A model generated the notes under the pieces. The model was not told the DNA's origin, ran no database searches, and was given only the letters and a program-made list of their open reading frames with translations. The position numbers and the translations under genes were made by a program. A stretch of DNA of 64,000 bases, from the NCBI RefSeq assembly GCF_029223255.1, contig NZ_JARHUC010000002.1, positions 124,001-188,000 on the forward strand. Reading direction: 5' to 3'. The number at the start of each line of letters is the position of its first letter. Position 1 is the stretch's first letter. The DNA comes from Albimonas marina. GTDB lineage: Bacteria > Pseudomonadota > Alphaproteobacteria > Rhodobacterales > Rhodobacteraceae. This document shows positions 48,881 to 58,603 of the stretch, piece after piece.

Positions 48881-51271
48881 TCAGGCCGGCGCGCGCCCGG
48901 CCTCCGCCTCCGCGACCAGGCGTTTCACGTTCAGGAAGCTGTCGGGGGAGACCGACAGGCCGTCGATCCCCGCCTCGACCAGCAGGCGGGCGTAGGCGGG
49001 ATCGTCGCTGGGGGCCTGGCCGCAGAAGCTGACCTCGACGCCCGCGGCGTGGGCCTTGGCGATCACGGTGCGGATCATCCAGGTCACCGCCGGGTCGCGG
49101 GCGTCGAAGAGCCCGGCGAGGCGGTCGGAGTCCCGGTCCACGCCCAGGGTCAGCTGGGTGAGGTCGTTGGAGCCGATGGAGAAGCCGTCGAAGCGGGTCG
49201 CGAAGTCCTCCGCCAGGATCACGTTCGAGGGGATCTCGCACATCATCCACACCTTCAGCCCCGCCCGGCCGCGCCGCAGGCCGTTCGCGGCCATCTCGGC
49301 CAGCACCCGGTCGGCCTCGGGGACCGTGCGGCAGAAGGGGATCATCACCACGACGTTGTCGAAGCCGATCTCCTCGCGCAGGAGGCGGATGGCGCGGCAT
49401 TCGAGGGCGAAGCCCTCCCGGTAGTCGGCGGAGTAGTAGCGCGAGGCGCCGCGGAACCCGATCATCGGGTTCTCCTCCTCCGGCTCGAAGTCGGCGCCGC
49501 CGAGGAGGTGGGCGTATTCGTTGGTCTTGAAGTCGCTCATCCGGATCACGACCGGGCGCGGGTGCAGGACGGCCGCGATGCGCGCGAGGCCGCCGGCCAG
49601 CGTCTCGATGAAATAGTCGCGCGGATCGTCGAAGCCGCGCGTGAGCTCGGCGAGCTTCTCGCGGGTCTCCGGGTCGCTCACCTTCTCGGGGCGGCACAGC
49701 GCCATGGGGTGGACGCGCACGTGGTTGGAGATCACGAACTCCATGCGCGCGAGGCCCACGCCGTCGGCCGGCAGGCGCCACCAGCGGAAGGCGGCGGAGG
49801 GGTCGGCGAGGTTGAGCATCACGTGGCTGCGGGTCTTCGGCAGGTCCTCGACGCTCAGGTCGCGGGCCTCGAACTCGGCGACGCCCTCGTAGACGAAGCC
49901 CTGGTCGCCCTCGGCGCAGGAGACGGTGACGGGCTCCCCCTCCTGGAGGATCTCGGTGGCGTAGCCGGCGCCGACGACGGCGGGCAGGCCCAGCTCCCGG
50001 CTGACGATGGCGGCGTGGCTGGTGCGCCCGCCGTGGTCGGTGACGATGGCCGCGGCGCGCTTCATCACCGGCACCCAGTCGGGATCGGTGGTGGAGGTGA
50101 CGAGGACCGAGCCGTCGCGGAAGCGCGCGATGTCGCGCGGATCGTCGATGCGCTGAACGGGGCCCGCGGCCACGCCCTCGCCCACGCCCAGGCCAGTCAG
50201 CAGGCGCGGCCCCTTGCGGCCGATCTTCCAGGTGCGCAGGGCGCCGGCGGCGGCGCGCGACTGCACCGTCTCGGGCCGGGCCTGCACGATGAAGAGCGCG
50301 CCGTCGCGCCCGTCGCGGGCCCATTCGATGTCCATCGGCACGCCGTAGTGAGCCTCGATGGTCACGGCGGTGCGCGCAAGCTCCAGCGCCTCGGCGTCCG
50401 AGAGGACGAAGCGGGCGCGGTCCCCGGGCGGAGTCGGGCCGGTCTGAGGCGTGCCATCGGGGCGCAGGCTCATGCGCCGCTCCTTCGCGCCGAGGCGGCG
50501 GGAGACGATGGGCGAGAGGTCCGCGCGGTCCAGCAGGGGCTTGAAGACCTGGTGCTCGTCAGGGGTGGAGGCGCCCTGCACGATGGTCTCGCCCAGGCCC
50601 CAGACCGCGTCGACCAGCACCACCCGGTCGAAGCCGGATTCGGTGTCCAGCGTGAACATCACGCCCGAGCCGCCCTCGTCCGCGCGCACCATGCGCTGCA
50701 CCCCGACCGAGAGCGCGACCTCGACCCGGTCGAAGCCCTTCATGCGCCGGTAGGCGATGGCGCGGTCGGTGTAGAGGGAGGCGTAGCAGCGCCGGCAGGC
50801 GTCGAGCACCGCGGCCTCGCCGCAGACGTTGAGGAAGGTCTCCTGCTGGCCGGCGAAGGAGGCGTCGGGCAGGTCCTCGGCGGTGGCCGAGGAGCGCACG
50901 GCGACGGGGAGGTCGGGCACGCCCTCGCGCGCGCAGAGGTCGGCGTAGGCGGCGCGGATCGCCTCGGCGAGCGCGGGGGGCGGGTCGGCGGCGAGGAAGG
51001 CCGCGCGGATCGCGGCGCCGGTCCGCTCGAGCGTCTCCTCCCCCCGCTCCAGCTTGGCGAGGGCCTCGGCTGCGAGCCGGTCGAGGCCGTTGGTGCGAGT
51101 GAAGAGGCGGAAGGCGTCGGCGGTGGTGGCGAAGCCGCCGGGCACGCGCACCCCGGCCCCGCCGAGCGCGCCCAGCATCTCGCCCAGCGAGGCGTTCTTG
51201 CCCCCCACCCGGCCGACGTCGCGGCGCGAGAAGGTCTCCAGCGGTGCGGCGAGCGCGGGATCGGCGGTCAT
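48881..51271 (-). CDS. ppsA: Phosphoenolpyruvate synthase (pyruvate, water dikinase)
   Basis: 796 residues, the normal length. The N-terminal nucleotide-binding domain has VGGKNASLGEM and AVRSSATAEDLPDASFAGQQETFLNV; the swivelling domain has the phospho-His419 in DHGGRTSHAAIVSRELG; the C-terminal barrel holds GSNDLTQLTLGVDRDS and FCGQAPSDDP. It makes PEP from pyruvate and ATP. Start ATG 51271 overlaps the ftsH stop, so protease and gluconeogenic enzyme are co-translated. In several proteobacteria PEP synthase genes sit in oxygen-limitation islands, which fits the FNR-type boxes upstream of ftsH. Confidence 0.95.
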   Translation of the reverse strand: MTADPALAAPLETFSRRDVGRVGGKNASLGEMLGALGGAGVRVPGGFATTADAFRLFTRTNGLDRLAAEALAKLERGEETLERTGAAIRAAFLAADPPPALAEAIRAAYADLCAREGVPDLPVAVRSSATAEDLPDASFAGQQETFLNVCGEAAVLDACRRCYASLYTDRAIAYRRMKGFDRVEVALSVGVQRMVRADEGGSGVMFTLDTESGFDRVVLVDAVWGLGETIVQGASTPDEHQVFKPLLDRADLSPIVSRRLGAKERRMSLRPDGTPQTGPTPPGDRARFVLSDAEALELARTAVTIEAHYGVPMDIEWARDGRDGALFIVQARPETVQSRAAAGALRTWKIGRKGPRLLTGLGVGEGVAAGPVQRIDDPRDIARFRDGSVLVTSTTDPDWVPVMKRAAAIVTDHGGRTSHAAIVSRELGLPAVVGAGYATEILQEGEPVTVSCAEGDQGFVYEGVAEFEARDLSVEDLPKTRSHVMLNLADPSAAFRWWRLPADGVGLARMEFVISNHVRVHPMALCRPEKVSDPETREKLAELTRGFDDPRDYFIETLAGGLARIAAVLHPRPVVIRMSDFKTNEYAHLLGGADFEPEEENPMIGFRGASRYYSADYREGFALECRAIRLLREEIGFDNVVVMIPFCRTVPEADRVLAEMAANGLRRGRAGLKVWMMCEIPSNVILAEDFATRFDGFSIGSNDLTQLTLGVDRDSDRLAGLFDARDPAVTWMIRTVIAKAHAAGVEVSFCGQAPSDDPAYARLLVEAGIDGLSVSPDSFLNVKRLVAEAEAGRAPA

Positions 51272-53211
51272 GGGTTCGGTCCTTGCGGAGGGAGGGGAGA
51301 GGGATCGCGCCGCCCCTCCGGTTCGGCGTCGGGGGCCGAGGGGGCCTCGGTCGAGGCGGCGACGGCCCCCGGGGTTTCGGCGGGGTCGGCGGGCGGCGGC
51401 GCGTCGAGAAGGGCGAGGAGGTCGGCCTCCTCCAGCGTCTCGTGGGCCAGCAGGGCTGCGGAGACGCGGTCGAGCTCGGCGCGGCGACGCTCCAGCACCG
51501 TGCGGGCGGTGGCGTAGGCGCGGGTCAGGATCTCGGTCACCGCTGCGTCGAGGCGCTCGGCCTGGGCCTGGCTGACGGGGGCGCGGCCCGAGGGCTCGCC
51601 CGGCAGGCCCAGCAGGTTGGGGGCGTCGGTCTCCCAGGCGACGGGGCCCAGCTCCTCGGCCATGGCATAGCGGGCGGCCATGGCGCGGGCGACGTCGGTG
51701 GCCTTGCCCAGGTCGTCGGCGGCGCCGGTGGAGCGGTGGCCGAAGACCACCTCCTCGGCCGCGCGCCCGCCCAGCAGGACCGCCAGCTTGCGCTCCAGCT
51801 CCGCGCGGGTCATCAGCCAGCGGTCCTCGGTCGGGCGCTGGATCGTGTAGCCAAGCGCGCCGACGCCCCGCGGAATGATCGAGATCTTGTGGACCCGGTC
51901 CGCTCCCGGCAACGACAGGGCGACCAGCGCGTGCCCCGTCTCGTGCACCGCGACGATGCCGCGCTCCTTCGGGCTCATCAGCCGGCTGCGCTTCTCGAGG
52001 CCCGCCACGATGCGCTCGATGGCGCGGGTGAAGTCGGACATCTCCACCGCCTGCGCCCGACGGCGGGTGGCGAGCAACGCGGCCTCGTTCACAAGGTTCG
52101 CGAGGTCCGCGCCGGTGAAGCCGGTGGTCAGGCCCGCGAGCGCGGCGGGATCCACGTCGGCCCCGAGCTTCGCCTTGCCCAGGTGGACCGTCAGGATCGC
52201 CTCGCGCCCGGTGCGGTCGGGGCGGTCGATCAGGATCTGGCGGTCGAAGCGGCCCGCGCGCAGGAGGGCGGGGTCGAGGATCTCGGGCCGGTTGGTGGCG
52301 GCCAGCAGCACCACGCCGGCGGAGGCGTCGAAGCCGTCGAGCTCGGTCAGCAGCTGGTTGAGGGTCTGCTCGCGCTCGTCATGGCCGCCGAAGGCGGGGC
52401 CGGCGCCGCGGGCGCGGCCGAGCGCGTCGAGCTCGTCGATGAAGATGATCGCGGGGGCCTTGGCGCGGGCCTGCTCGAAGAGGTCGCGCACCCGGGCGGC
52501 GCCGACGCCCACGAACATCTCGACGAACTCGGAGCCGGAGATGGAGAAGAACGGGCAGCCCGCCTCGCCGGCGACGGCGCGGGCGAGCAGCGTCTTTCCG
52601 GTGCCGGGCGGGCCCAGCAGCAGCACGCCCTTGGGGGCGCGGGCGCCGAGGACGGCATGCTCCTGCGGGGCGCGCAGGAACTCGACCAGCTCCTGCAGCT
52701 CCTCCTTCGCCTCGTCGACGCCGGCGACGTCGGCGAAGGTGACCGAGGTCTCGGTCTCGACGTAGACCTTGGCGCGGCTGCGGCCCACGGACATCAGCCC
52801 GCCCAGGCCCCCGCCCGCGCCGCCCCCCGCCGCCATGCGGCGCAGGACCAGCCACCACAGGCCCACGAAGATCGCCGCGGGCGCCACCCAGGAGACGAGC
52901 GCGGCGAGCCAGGAGGCGTCGGGGGCGGCGCGGTAGCTCGCCCCCGCGGCGTCGAGCTCCGCGGCGAACGCGTCGTCCACCCGGCGGGTGCGGAAGCCCG
53001 TGGCGCCGTCGCGCGGCGTGCGCCAGCTGCCGCGGATGTCGTCGCCCGCGACCACGAGGTCGGTCACCTCGCCCGCGGCGAGGGCGGCGCGGAAATCGCT
53101 GTAGGGGATCGGCTCGACCTCGCGGGAGCCGGCGACGAAGGCCTGCACCGCGACGACGAAGGCCAGCGCGAAGACGAGCTGGAGGACGAGGGTCGGGTTC
53201 CACCGGGTCAA
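51268..53211 (-). CDS. ftsH: FtsH-type membrane AAA+ zinc protease (probably an accessory copy)
   Basis: 647 residues. Membrane helices lie at about 9-28 and 105-125. Walker A is GPPGTGKT (201-208), Walker B IIFIDELD (256-263), the second region of homology ends in [12 protein letters not shown], and the zinc site is H424-E-T-G-H428. The only start in agreement with the first helix is TTG 53211, eight bases after GGGAG. The C-terminus is Pro/Glu/Ala-rich. FtsH degrades misassembled membrane proteins. Linked to ppsA and not to the usual tilS or folP genes, this looks like a second, stress-linked copy (inference). Confidence 0.94.
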   Translation of the reverse strand: MTRWNPTLVLQLVFALAFVVAVQAFVAGSREVEPIPYSDFRAALAAGEVTDLVVAGDDIRGSWRTPRDGATGFRTRRVDDAFAAELDAAGASYRAAPDASWLAALVSWVAPAAIFVGLWWLVLRRMAAGGGAGGGLGGLMSVGRSRAKVYVETETSVTFADVAGVDEAKEELQELVEFLRAPQEHAVLGARAPKGVLLLGPPGTGKTLLARAVAGEAGCPFFSISGSEFVEMFVGVGAARVRDLFEQARAKAPAIIFIDELDALGRARGAGPAFGGHDEREQTLNQLLTELDGFDASAGVVLLAATNRPEILDPALLRAGRFDRQILIDRPDRTGREAILTVHLGKAKLGADVDPAALAGLTTGFTGADLANLVNEAALLATRRRAQAVEMSDFTRAIERIVAGLEKRSRLMSPKERGIVAVHETGHALVALSLPGADRVHKISIIPRGVGALGYTIQRPTEDRWLMTRAELERKLAVLLGGRAAEEVVFGHRSTGAADDLGKATDVARAMAARYAMAEELGPVAWETDAPNLLGLPGEPSGRAPVSQAQAERLDAAVTEILTRAYATARTVLERRRAELDRVSAALLAHETLEEADLLALLDAPPPADPAETPGAVAASTEAPSAPDAEPEGRRDPSPLPPQGPNP

Positions 53212-53308
53212 GACGTCCGCTCCCACCGCGCCCGGCGCCGGGCGCTTTCGGCCGCGCCTCGGGTCGGGCGCGTTGGGGGCAGGATCGCGCCCCGGGCGGG
53301 CGGGCGCC

Positions 53309-53322
53309 TTGATGCGGGTCAA
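53309..53322. promoter_or_regulatory. FNR/FnrL-type box, TTGAT-GCGG-GTCAA (ftsH side)
   Basis: Same arms as the box at 47401. Set at -41.5 on the minus strand, the predicted -10 falls on GATCCT (53281-53286), about 70 bases before the ftsH TTG. The spacing suits a class II FNR promoter for ftsH-ppsA. Confidence 0.75.
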
Positions 53323-53365
53323 GTGCGCGGCGGGGGCGCGGAAGGCGGGGCGTCGGGCGCGCGCG

Positions 53366-53379
53366 ATGACATGGGTCAA
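53366..53379. promoter_or_regulatory. Second, weaker FNR-like box, ATGAC-ATGG-GTCAA (hydrogenase side)
   Basis: Core TGAC-N4-GTCA is a perfect palindrome. Set at -41.5 on the plus strand, the predicted -10 is TAGTCT (53402-53407), about 95 bases before the hydrogenase operon. One box thus serves each direction of the 291-base divergent region. Confidence 0.6.
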
Positions 53380-53502
53380 ACCGATCGGGGCGCCGCGGTG
53401 GTAGTCTGGCGGCGTCTCGGCACAACGCATCCGGGAGGATCCGATGCACCCCGCCCCGCCCCTGGCGATCCCCGCCCTGCCCGCGACGCGGCGCGCGCGG
53501 CG

Positions 53503-54693
53503 ATGAGCGCGCGCGCCGCCGCCGCTCCGGGCGTGGAGGCCGGGGCCTCGATCCTCTCGCCCGCGGGGCTCGACGCGCTGCTGGCGACTCTGGCGGCGGA
53601 CGGGTTCCGGGTGATCGGCCCGACCCTGGGCGAGGGGGCGGTGGTCTACGACGACGTCGCCTCGACCGCCGATCTGCCGCGGGGCTGGGGCGACGACCAG
53701 GCGCCCGGCCGCTATCGCCTGGCGCCGCGGGGCGACGGGGCGCTGTTCGGCTACGCCGTGGGCCCGCAGTCGTGGAAGCGCTTCCTGCATCCGCCGCGGG
53801 AGCGTCTGTGGACCGCGACTTTGGGGCAGGAGGACGGGCGGGAGACGGCGGAGGTTCGCCCCGAGCCCCTGCCCGACGCCCGCTTCGCCTTCATCGGCGT
53901 GCGGGCCTGCGAGCTGGCCGCCATCGCCGTGCAGGACCGGGTGCTGACCGGGGGCGAGTTCGTCGATCCCCGCTACGCCGCGCGGCGCGAGGGGGCGTTC
54001 CTCGTCGCCGTGACCTGCGCCGATCCGGCCGCCACCTGCTTCTGCACCTCGATGGGCGGCGGGCCCGAGCCGCGGGGCGGCCACGACCTGGCGCTGACCG
54101 AGCTGGATCCGGCGGGCGACCACCGCTTCCTTGTCCGGGCGGCGTCGGAGGCGGGGCGCGCGATGCTGGCCCGCCTGCCCGCCCGTCCGGCGCGCGCGGA
54201 CGAGATCGCGGCGGCCGAGCAGGTCGGCGTGCAGGCCGCCGCCCGCATGGGCCGCGCGATGCCCCCGGGCGATCCGCGCCTGCTGCTGGGCGACCCCGAG
54301 CATCCGCGGTGGGAGGCGGTGGCGGAGCGCTGCCTCTCCTGCGGGGCCTGCACGATGGTTTGCCCCACCTGCTTCTGCACCACCACCGAGGAGGTCGGCG
54401 ACCTCGCCGGGCGGGAGACGGGGCGCGACCAACGCTGGGACAGCTGCTTCGCGACCGAGTTCTCCTTCCTGCACGGGGGGGCGGTGCGGACCTCGGGGCG
54501 GGCGCGCTATCGCCAGTGGCTGACCCACAAGCTGGCGACCTGGATCGACCAGTTCGGAATCTCGGGCTGCGTGGGCTGCGGACGCTGCATCGCCTGGTGC
54601 CCGGCGGGCATCGACCTGACCGAGGAGATGGCGGCCTTCGCCGCGACTCGGGAGGGCGCGGCCTGCGCCGAGACGCGGGAGGACGCAGGATGA
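53503..54693 (+). CDS. hydB: NiFe hydrogenase (group 3b-like) beta subunit, 4Fe-4S electron-transfer protein
   Basis: 396 residues. The C-terminal third has two ferredoxin-type cysteine clusters, CLSCGACTMVCPTCFC and CVGCGRCIAWCPAGID; the N-terminal part has ACELAAIAVQD and CADPAATCFC, typical of the sulfhydrogenase beta / anaerobic sulfite reductase A family. It carries electrons between the flavoprotein and the NiFe module in the cytoplasm. It is the first gene of the six-gene hydrogenase run, whose order beta, cNMP protein, gamma, delta, alpha, protease is unbroken. Confidence 0.9.
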   Translation: MSARAAAAPGVEAGASILSPAGLDALLATLAADGFRVIGPTLGEGAVVYDDVASTADLPRGWGDDQAPGRYRLAPRGDGALFGYAVGPQSWKRFLHPPRERLWTATLGQEDGRETAEVRPEPLPDARFAFIGVRACELAAIAVQDRVLTGGEFVDPRYAARREGAFLVAVTCADPAATCFCTSMGGGPEPRGGHDLALTELDPAGDHRFLVRAASEAGRAMLARLPARPARADEIAAAEQVGVQAAARMGRAMPPGDPRLLLGDPEHPRWEAVAERCLSCGACTMVCPTCFCTTTEEVGDLAGRETGRDQRWDSCFATEFSFLHGGAVRTSGRARYRQWLTHKLATWIDQFGISGCVGCGRCIAWCPAGIDLTEEMAAFAATREGAACAETREDAG

Positions 54694-55157
54694 TGGAGGA
54701 ACCGACGGCGGCCGAGCTCGCGGCGCATCCGCTGCTGGCGGGGCTGCCGGGGGAGATGCTGGACGAGATCGCGGCCTGCGCCGCCTGGGCGGAATTCGCC
54801 CCCGGCGCGGCGCTGCTGCGCGAGGGGGAGGCGGCCGACGTCGTCCACCTGCTCCAGAGCGGGCGCGCGGCGCTGTCGGTCGCCTCGCCCGGGCGGGCGC
54901 CGACGGTGTTCCAGACGGTGGGCGGGGGGGAGGTGGTCGGCGTCTCCTGGCTCGCCCCGCCCGCGCGTTGGCGCTGGGACGCGACGGCGACCGAGCCGGT
55001 GACGGCGATCGCGCTCGACGCCGCGCGGCTGCGGGCGCTGTGCGACGCGGACCCCGCGCTGGGCCATGCGCTGATGAAGCGGATGGTGCCGGTGCTGCTC
55101 TCCCGGCTGCACGCGGCGCGGATGCAGGCGCTGGACCTCTATGGCGATGCGGACTGA
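54690..55157 (+). CDS. Cyclic nucleotide-binding (cNMP) domain protein without DNA-binding domain
   Basis: 155 residues. The whole protein is one CRP-like cNMP jelly roll (LAGLPGEMLDEIAACAAWAEFAPGAALLREGEAADVVHLLQSGRAAL ... GGGEVVGVSWLAPP) and a C helix. The HTH of CRP/FNR proteins is missing. It overlaps the beta and gamma hydrogenase genes (4 and 17 bases), so it is made with them. A role as a regulatory or structural hydrogenase partner is inferred. Confidence 0.88.
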   Translation: MMEEPTAAELAAHPLLAGLPGEMLDEIAACAAWAEFAPGAALLREGEAADVVHLLQSGRAALSVASPGRAPTVFQTVGGGEVVGVSWLAPPARWRWDATATEPVTAIALDAARLRALCDADPALGHALMKRMVPVLLSRLHAARMQALDLYGDAD

Positions 55158-55983
55158 GCCGCGCCCCGCGGACCCCATGGCGCCCCGCGTCGCCCGGGTC
55201 CTGGCCCGGCGGCGGGAGGCGGCGGACGTCTGGACGCTGAAGGTCGAGGCGCCCGGTGGCGCCGCCCCGCCCCGCCCCGGCCAGTTCGCGATGCTGACCG
55301 CCTTCGGCGTGGGCGAGATCCCGGTCAGCTTCAGCGGCGATCCGGGCGACGCGGGGCGCTGGACGCATACGATCCGGGCGGTCGGCGCGGTCTCGGCCGC
55401 GCTGGCGGGGCTGCGGCGGGGACAGGTCCTGGGGCTGCGGGGGCCGTTCGGCTCGGGCTGGCCCATCGAGGCGGCGGAGGGTCGCGAGGCGCTGGTGGTT
55501 GCCGGGGGTCTCGGCCTCGCGCCCGTGCGGCCCGCGATCCTCGCCCTGCTGGCGCGGCCGCGGCGGGCGGCGCGCGTGGCGCTGGCGCTGGGCGCGCGCT
55601 CGCCCGCGCAGGCGCTGTTCGCGCGCGACCGCGCGGCCTGGGCCAGGCGGGGCGTGGAGGTGGAGACGACGGTCGACCACGCCGGGCCGGACTGGCGCGG
55701 GCACGTGGGGGCCGCGACCGCGCTGATCCCGCGGCTGGTCCGCGCGCCGGAGCGCACGCTCGCCTTCGTCTGCGGCCCGGAGATCATGATGCGCTTCGCC
55801 GCCGACGCCCTGCGCGAGGCGGGCGTGGCGGCCGACGCGATCCACCTGTCGATGGAGCGGAACATGAAATGCGCCGTGGGCCTGTGCGGCCATTGCCAGT
55901 TCGGGGGCGACCTGCTGTGCCGCGACGGGCCGGTGGCGCCGCTCTCGCGCCTCGGGCCGCGGCTGCGGGTGCGGGAGCTGTGA
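55141..55983 (+). CDS. hydG: NiFe hydrogenase (group 3b-like) gamma subunit, FAD/NAD(P)-binding reductase
   Basis: 280 residues of the ferredoxin-reductase family. The FAD part has RPGQFAMLTAFGVGEIPVSFS, the NAD(P) part GREALVVAGGLGLAPVRPAIL and CGPEIMMRF, and a C-terminal 2Fe-2S site lies in KCAVGLCGHCQFGGDLLC. It passes electrons between NAD(P)H and the beta subunit. ATG 55141 lies inside the preceding gene; ATG 55147 or 55177 are possible starts. The delta subunit starts two bases after its stop. Confidence 0.91.
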   Translation: MAMRTEPRPADPMAPRVARVLARRREAADVWTLKVEAPGGAAPPRPGQFAMLTAFGVGEIPVSFSGDPGDAGRWTHTIRAVGAVSAALAGLRRGQVLGLRGPFGSGWPIEAAEGREALVVAGGLGLAPVRPAILALLARPRRAARVALALGARSPAQALFARDRAAWARRGVEVETTVDHAGPDWRGHVGAATALIPRLVRAPERTLAFVCGPEIMMRFAADALREAGVAADAIHLSMERNMKCAVGLCGHCQFGGDLLCRDGPVAPLSRLGPRLRVREL

Positions 55984-55984
55984 G

Positions 55985-56800
55985 ATGAGCGGAACCTCCC
56001 CCCTGCCCGCCTCGCGGACCCGCCGGCGTCGTCGGCCGCGGGTGGCTGTGTGGAAGTTCGCCTCCTGCGACGGCTGCCAGCTGACGCTGCTGAACTGCGA
56101 GGACCGGCTGGCTGAGATCTTCGCCGCCCTCGACGTCGCCTGGTTCCCCGAGGCGATGCGGCGCGGCGCGGGGGGCGCGCCGCGGGGGAGGTTCGACCTG
56201 TCGCTGGTCGAGGGCTCGATCGCCACCGCGGCGGACGCCGCGCGCATCCGCGACGTGCGCGCCCGCTCACGCACCCTCGTCACGCTGGGGGCCTGCGCGA
56301 CCGCGGGCGGCATCCAGGCGCTGCGCAACTTCGCCGAACCGGGAAGCTTCGCGCCGATGGTCTATCCGCAGCCGGAGCTTCTGGACGCGCTCGCGACCTC
56401 CACCCCCATCGCCGCGCATGTGGCGGTGGATTTCGAGCTGCACGGCTGCCCGATCTCGAAGGCGCAGCTGGTCGAGGCGATCTCGGCTTTCCTCGCCGGG
56501 CGGCGGCCGGGGCTGCCGGGGCACGCGGTCTGCGTGGACTGCAAGGCGCGGGGGACGACCTGCGTGACGGTGGCGCGCGGCACGCCCTGCCTGGGCCCGG
56601 TCACGCGTGCGGGCTGCGGGGCGATCTGCCCGGCCTACGGGCGCGGCTGCTACGGCTGCTTCGGCCCGGCGGAGGGGGCGAACGTCGGCGCGCTGAGAAC
56701 CCAGCTCGCGGCCATGGGCCTGCCGCCGGCGGAGGTCGAGCGGCTGTTCCGGGGCGTGACCGCCTGGGCGCCCGAGTTCCGGGAGGCGGACGCGCCATGA
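55985..56800 (+). CDS. hydD: NiFe hydrogenase (group 3b-like) delta (small) subunit
   Basis: 271 residues. The proximal cluster ligands are visible in [24 protein letters not shown] and [10 protein letters not shown]; further cysteines ([29 protein letters not shown]) bind the two other 4Fe-4S clusters. There is no Tat signal, so the enzyme is cytoplasmic, as expected for group 3. The N-terminal 18 residues are basic and Arg-rich, longer than usual. It overlaps the large-subunit gene by four bases. Confidence 0.94.
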   Translation: MSGTSPLPASRTRRRRRPRVAVWKFASCDGCQLTLLNCEDRLAEIFAALDVAWFPEAMRRGAGGAPRGRFDLSLVEGSIATAADAARIRDVRARSRTLVTLGACATAGGIQALRNFAEPGSFAPMVYPQPELLDALATSTPIAAHVAVDFELHGCPISKAQLVEAISAFLAGRRPGLPGHAVCVDCKARGTTCVTVARGTPCLGPVTRAGCGAICPAYGRGCYGCFGPAEGANVGALRTQLAAMGLPPAEVERLFRGVTAWAPEFREADAP

Positions 56801-58113
56801 CCTCCCGCACGATCAAGGTCGACCTGCTGGCCCGGGTCGAGGGCGAGGGCGCCTTCAAGGTGGTGCTGCGCGACGGGGCCGTGCGCTCGGCCGAGCTCTC
56901 GATCTTCGAGCCGCCGCGGTTCTTCGAGGCGCTGCTGCGCGGGCGCGGCTTCGAGGAGGCGCACGACCTCACCTCGCGGATCTGCGGGATCTGCCCGGTC
57001 GCCTACCAGATGAGCGCCGTGCACGCGATGGAGCGGGCGCTGGGCCTGCGGGTGGAGGGGCCGCTGCGCGATCTGCGGCGGCTGCTCTATTGCGGGGAGT
57101 GGATCGGGAGTCACGCGCTGCACGTCCACCTGCTTCACGCCCCCGACTTCCTGGGCCTGGACGGGCCGGTGGAGATGGCCCGCGCCCACCCCGAGGCCTT
57201 CCGCCGGGGGCTGGCGCTGAAGGCCGCGGGCAACCGCATCGTGGCCCTGCTGGGCGGGCGCGAGGTGCATCCGGTCAACGTGCGCGTCGGCGGCTTCCAC
57301 CGCGCCCCGAAGCGGCGGGAGCTGGCGGAGCTGGCCGACGATCTGAAGCGCGCCCGCGACGATGCGCTGGAAAGCGTGCGCTGGACCGCGGGCTTCGCCG
57401 CGCCGGAGCTGGAGCGGGACTTCCTGTTCGTGGCCCTGCGCCATCCCGGGGAATACCCGATGAACGAGGGGCGCATCGCCTCCTCCGGCGGGCTCGACAT
57501 CGAGGCGGGCGCCTTTCACGAACGGTTCCGCGAAAGCCAGACGGCCCGCTCGACCGCGCTGCACTCGCGCACCGCCGAGGGGGAGGCCTACCTGGTCGGG
57601 CCGCTCGCGCGCTATGCGCTGAACGCGGCGCGCCTGCGGCCGGTGGCGCGGGAGGCGGCGCGCGAGGCGGGGCTGGGCGAGGTCTGCCGCAACCCGTTCC
57701 GCGCCATCGTGGTGCGCGCGGTCGAGACGCTGCATGCGGTCGACGAGGCCCTGAGGATCGTCGAGGACTATCGCGAGCCGGAGGTCTCGGCCCTGCCCCT
57801 GCCGCCGCTCGATCCCCTGGCCGGGCCCGTGGTCGGCGCGGCGGCGACCGAGGCGCCGCGGGGGCTGCTGCACCATCGCTACGAGGTCGGGGGCGACGGG
57901 CTGATCCGGGCGGCGACCATCGTGCCGCCGACCTCCCAGAACCAGGCGAGCATCGAGGCGGACCTGGTGCAGGTGGTGGAGGCGGCGCCGGACCTCGCGA
58001 CCGAGGCGCTGCGCAGGCGCTGCGAGCAGGCGATCCGCAACCACGATCCCTGCATCTCCTGCGCCACGCATTTCCTGAGGCTCGACGTCGTGCGGGAGGG
58101 GTCGGATGGCTGA
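56797..58113 (+). CDS. hydA: NiFe hydrogenase (group 3b-like) alpha (large, catalytic) subunit
   Basis: 438 residues. Both nickel-binding motifs are intact: L1 RICGICPV (Cys63, Cys66) and L2 DPCISCATH (Cys419, Cys422, then His425). A 13-residue tail after His425 would be removed by the maturation protease encoded next, so the enzyme needs processing. L1 and L2 match the soluble NADP-linked group 3b. It oxidises hydrogen or makes it from NAD(P)H. No hypA-F genes are in the window and must lie elsewhere. Confidence 0.95.
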   Translation: MTSRTIKVDLLARVEGEGAFKVVLRDGAVRSAELSIFEPPRFFEALLRGRGFEEAHDLTSRICGICPVAYQMSAVHAMERALGLRVEGPLRDLRRLLYCGEWIGSHALHVHLLHAPDFLGLDGPVEMARAHPEAFRRGLALKAAGNRIVALLGGREVHPVNVRVGGFHRAPKRRELAELADDLKRARDDALESVRWTAGFAAPELERDFLFVALRHPGEYPMNEGRIASSGGLDIEAGAFHERFRESQTARSTALHSRTAEGEAYLVGPLARYALNAARLRPVAREAAREAGLGEVCRNPFRAIVVRAVETLHAVDEALRIVEDYREPEVSALPLPPLDPLAGPVVGAAATEAPRGLLHHRYEVGGDGLIRAATIVPPTSQNQASIEADLVQVVEAAPDLATEALRRRCEQAIRNHDPCISCATHFLRLDVVREGSDG

Positions 58114-58603
58114 GGCGCCCGCCCCCGTCCGGGTGATCGGCCTGGGCGAGCCCCTGCGCGGGGACGACGGCGCGGGCCGCGCGGTCGCGGCCCGGCTGCG
58201 CGGGCGGCTGCCGGCCGGCGTCTCGCTGCACGAGGCGGCGGGCGAGGCGACGGGGCTGCTGGCGCTGCTGGCGGGGGCGCGGGCGGCGGTGCTGGCGGAC
58301 GCCTGCCGCTCGGGCGCCCCGGCGGGCACGGTGCAGCGCCTCGATCCGGGCGAGGGGCCGCTGCCCGCCGCGGTCGGCTCGGTCTCGACCCACGGGCTGG
58401 GGCTCGCCGAGGCGCTGGAGATCGCGCGGGCGCTGGACGGGCTGCCGCCGGTCTGCCGGGTCTATGCGATCGAGGCGGGGGACGTCTCCGCCGGCGCCGG
58501 GCTCGGCGCGGAGGTCGCGCGGGCGGTCGACGCGGTCGCGGAGGCGATCCTCGAGGAGGTCGCCTCGCTCTTCGCGGACGGAGGTCGCCCGCCCCATGCA
58601 TGA
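58106..58603 (+). CDS. Hydrogenase maturation protease
   Basis: 165 residues. [22 protein letters not shown] is the family nickel-binding start (Glu and Asp in GEPLRGDD), and [13 protein letters not shown] and [15 protein letters not shown] follow. It clips the C-terminal tail of the large subunit once nickel is in place. It overlaps the large-subunit gene by eight bases and the P-type ATPase gene by eight bases, so the hydrogenase and ATPase seem to share one transcript. Confidence 0.92.
   Translation: MAEAPAPVRVIGLGEPLRGDDGAGRAVAARLRGRLPAGVSLHEAAGEATGLLALLAGARAAVLADACRSGAPAGTVQRLDPGEGPLPAAVGSVSTHGLGLAEALEIARALDGLPPVCRVYAIEAGDVSAGAGLGAEVARAVDAVAEAILEEVASLFADGGRPPHA

Noticed and set aside
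55229-55236. Further copy of the HutC-type operator (GTCTGGAC)
   Set aside because: It lies inside a coding region without the TTGT/ACAA flanks, so it is probably chance.
51268-56328. A 5-kb open minus-strand frame extending ftsH upstream across the hydrogenase genes
   Set aside because: The upstream part is Arg/Pro/Ala low-complexity antisense of the hydrogenase genes. The first FtsH helix and the TTG at 53211 with a ribosome site mark the real start.
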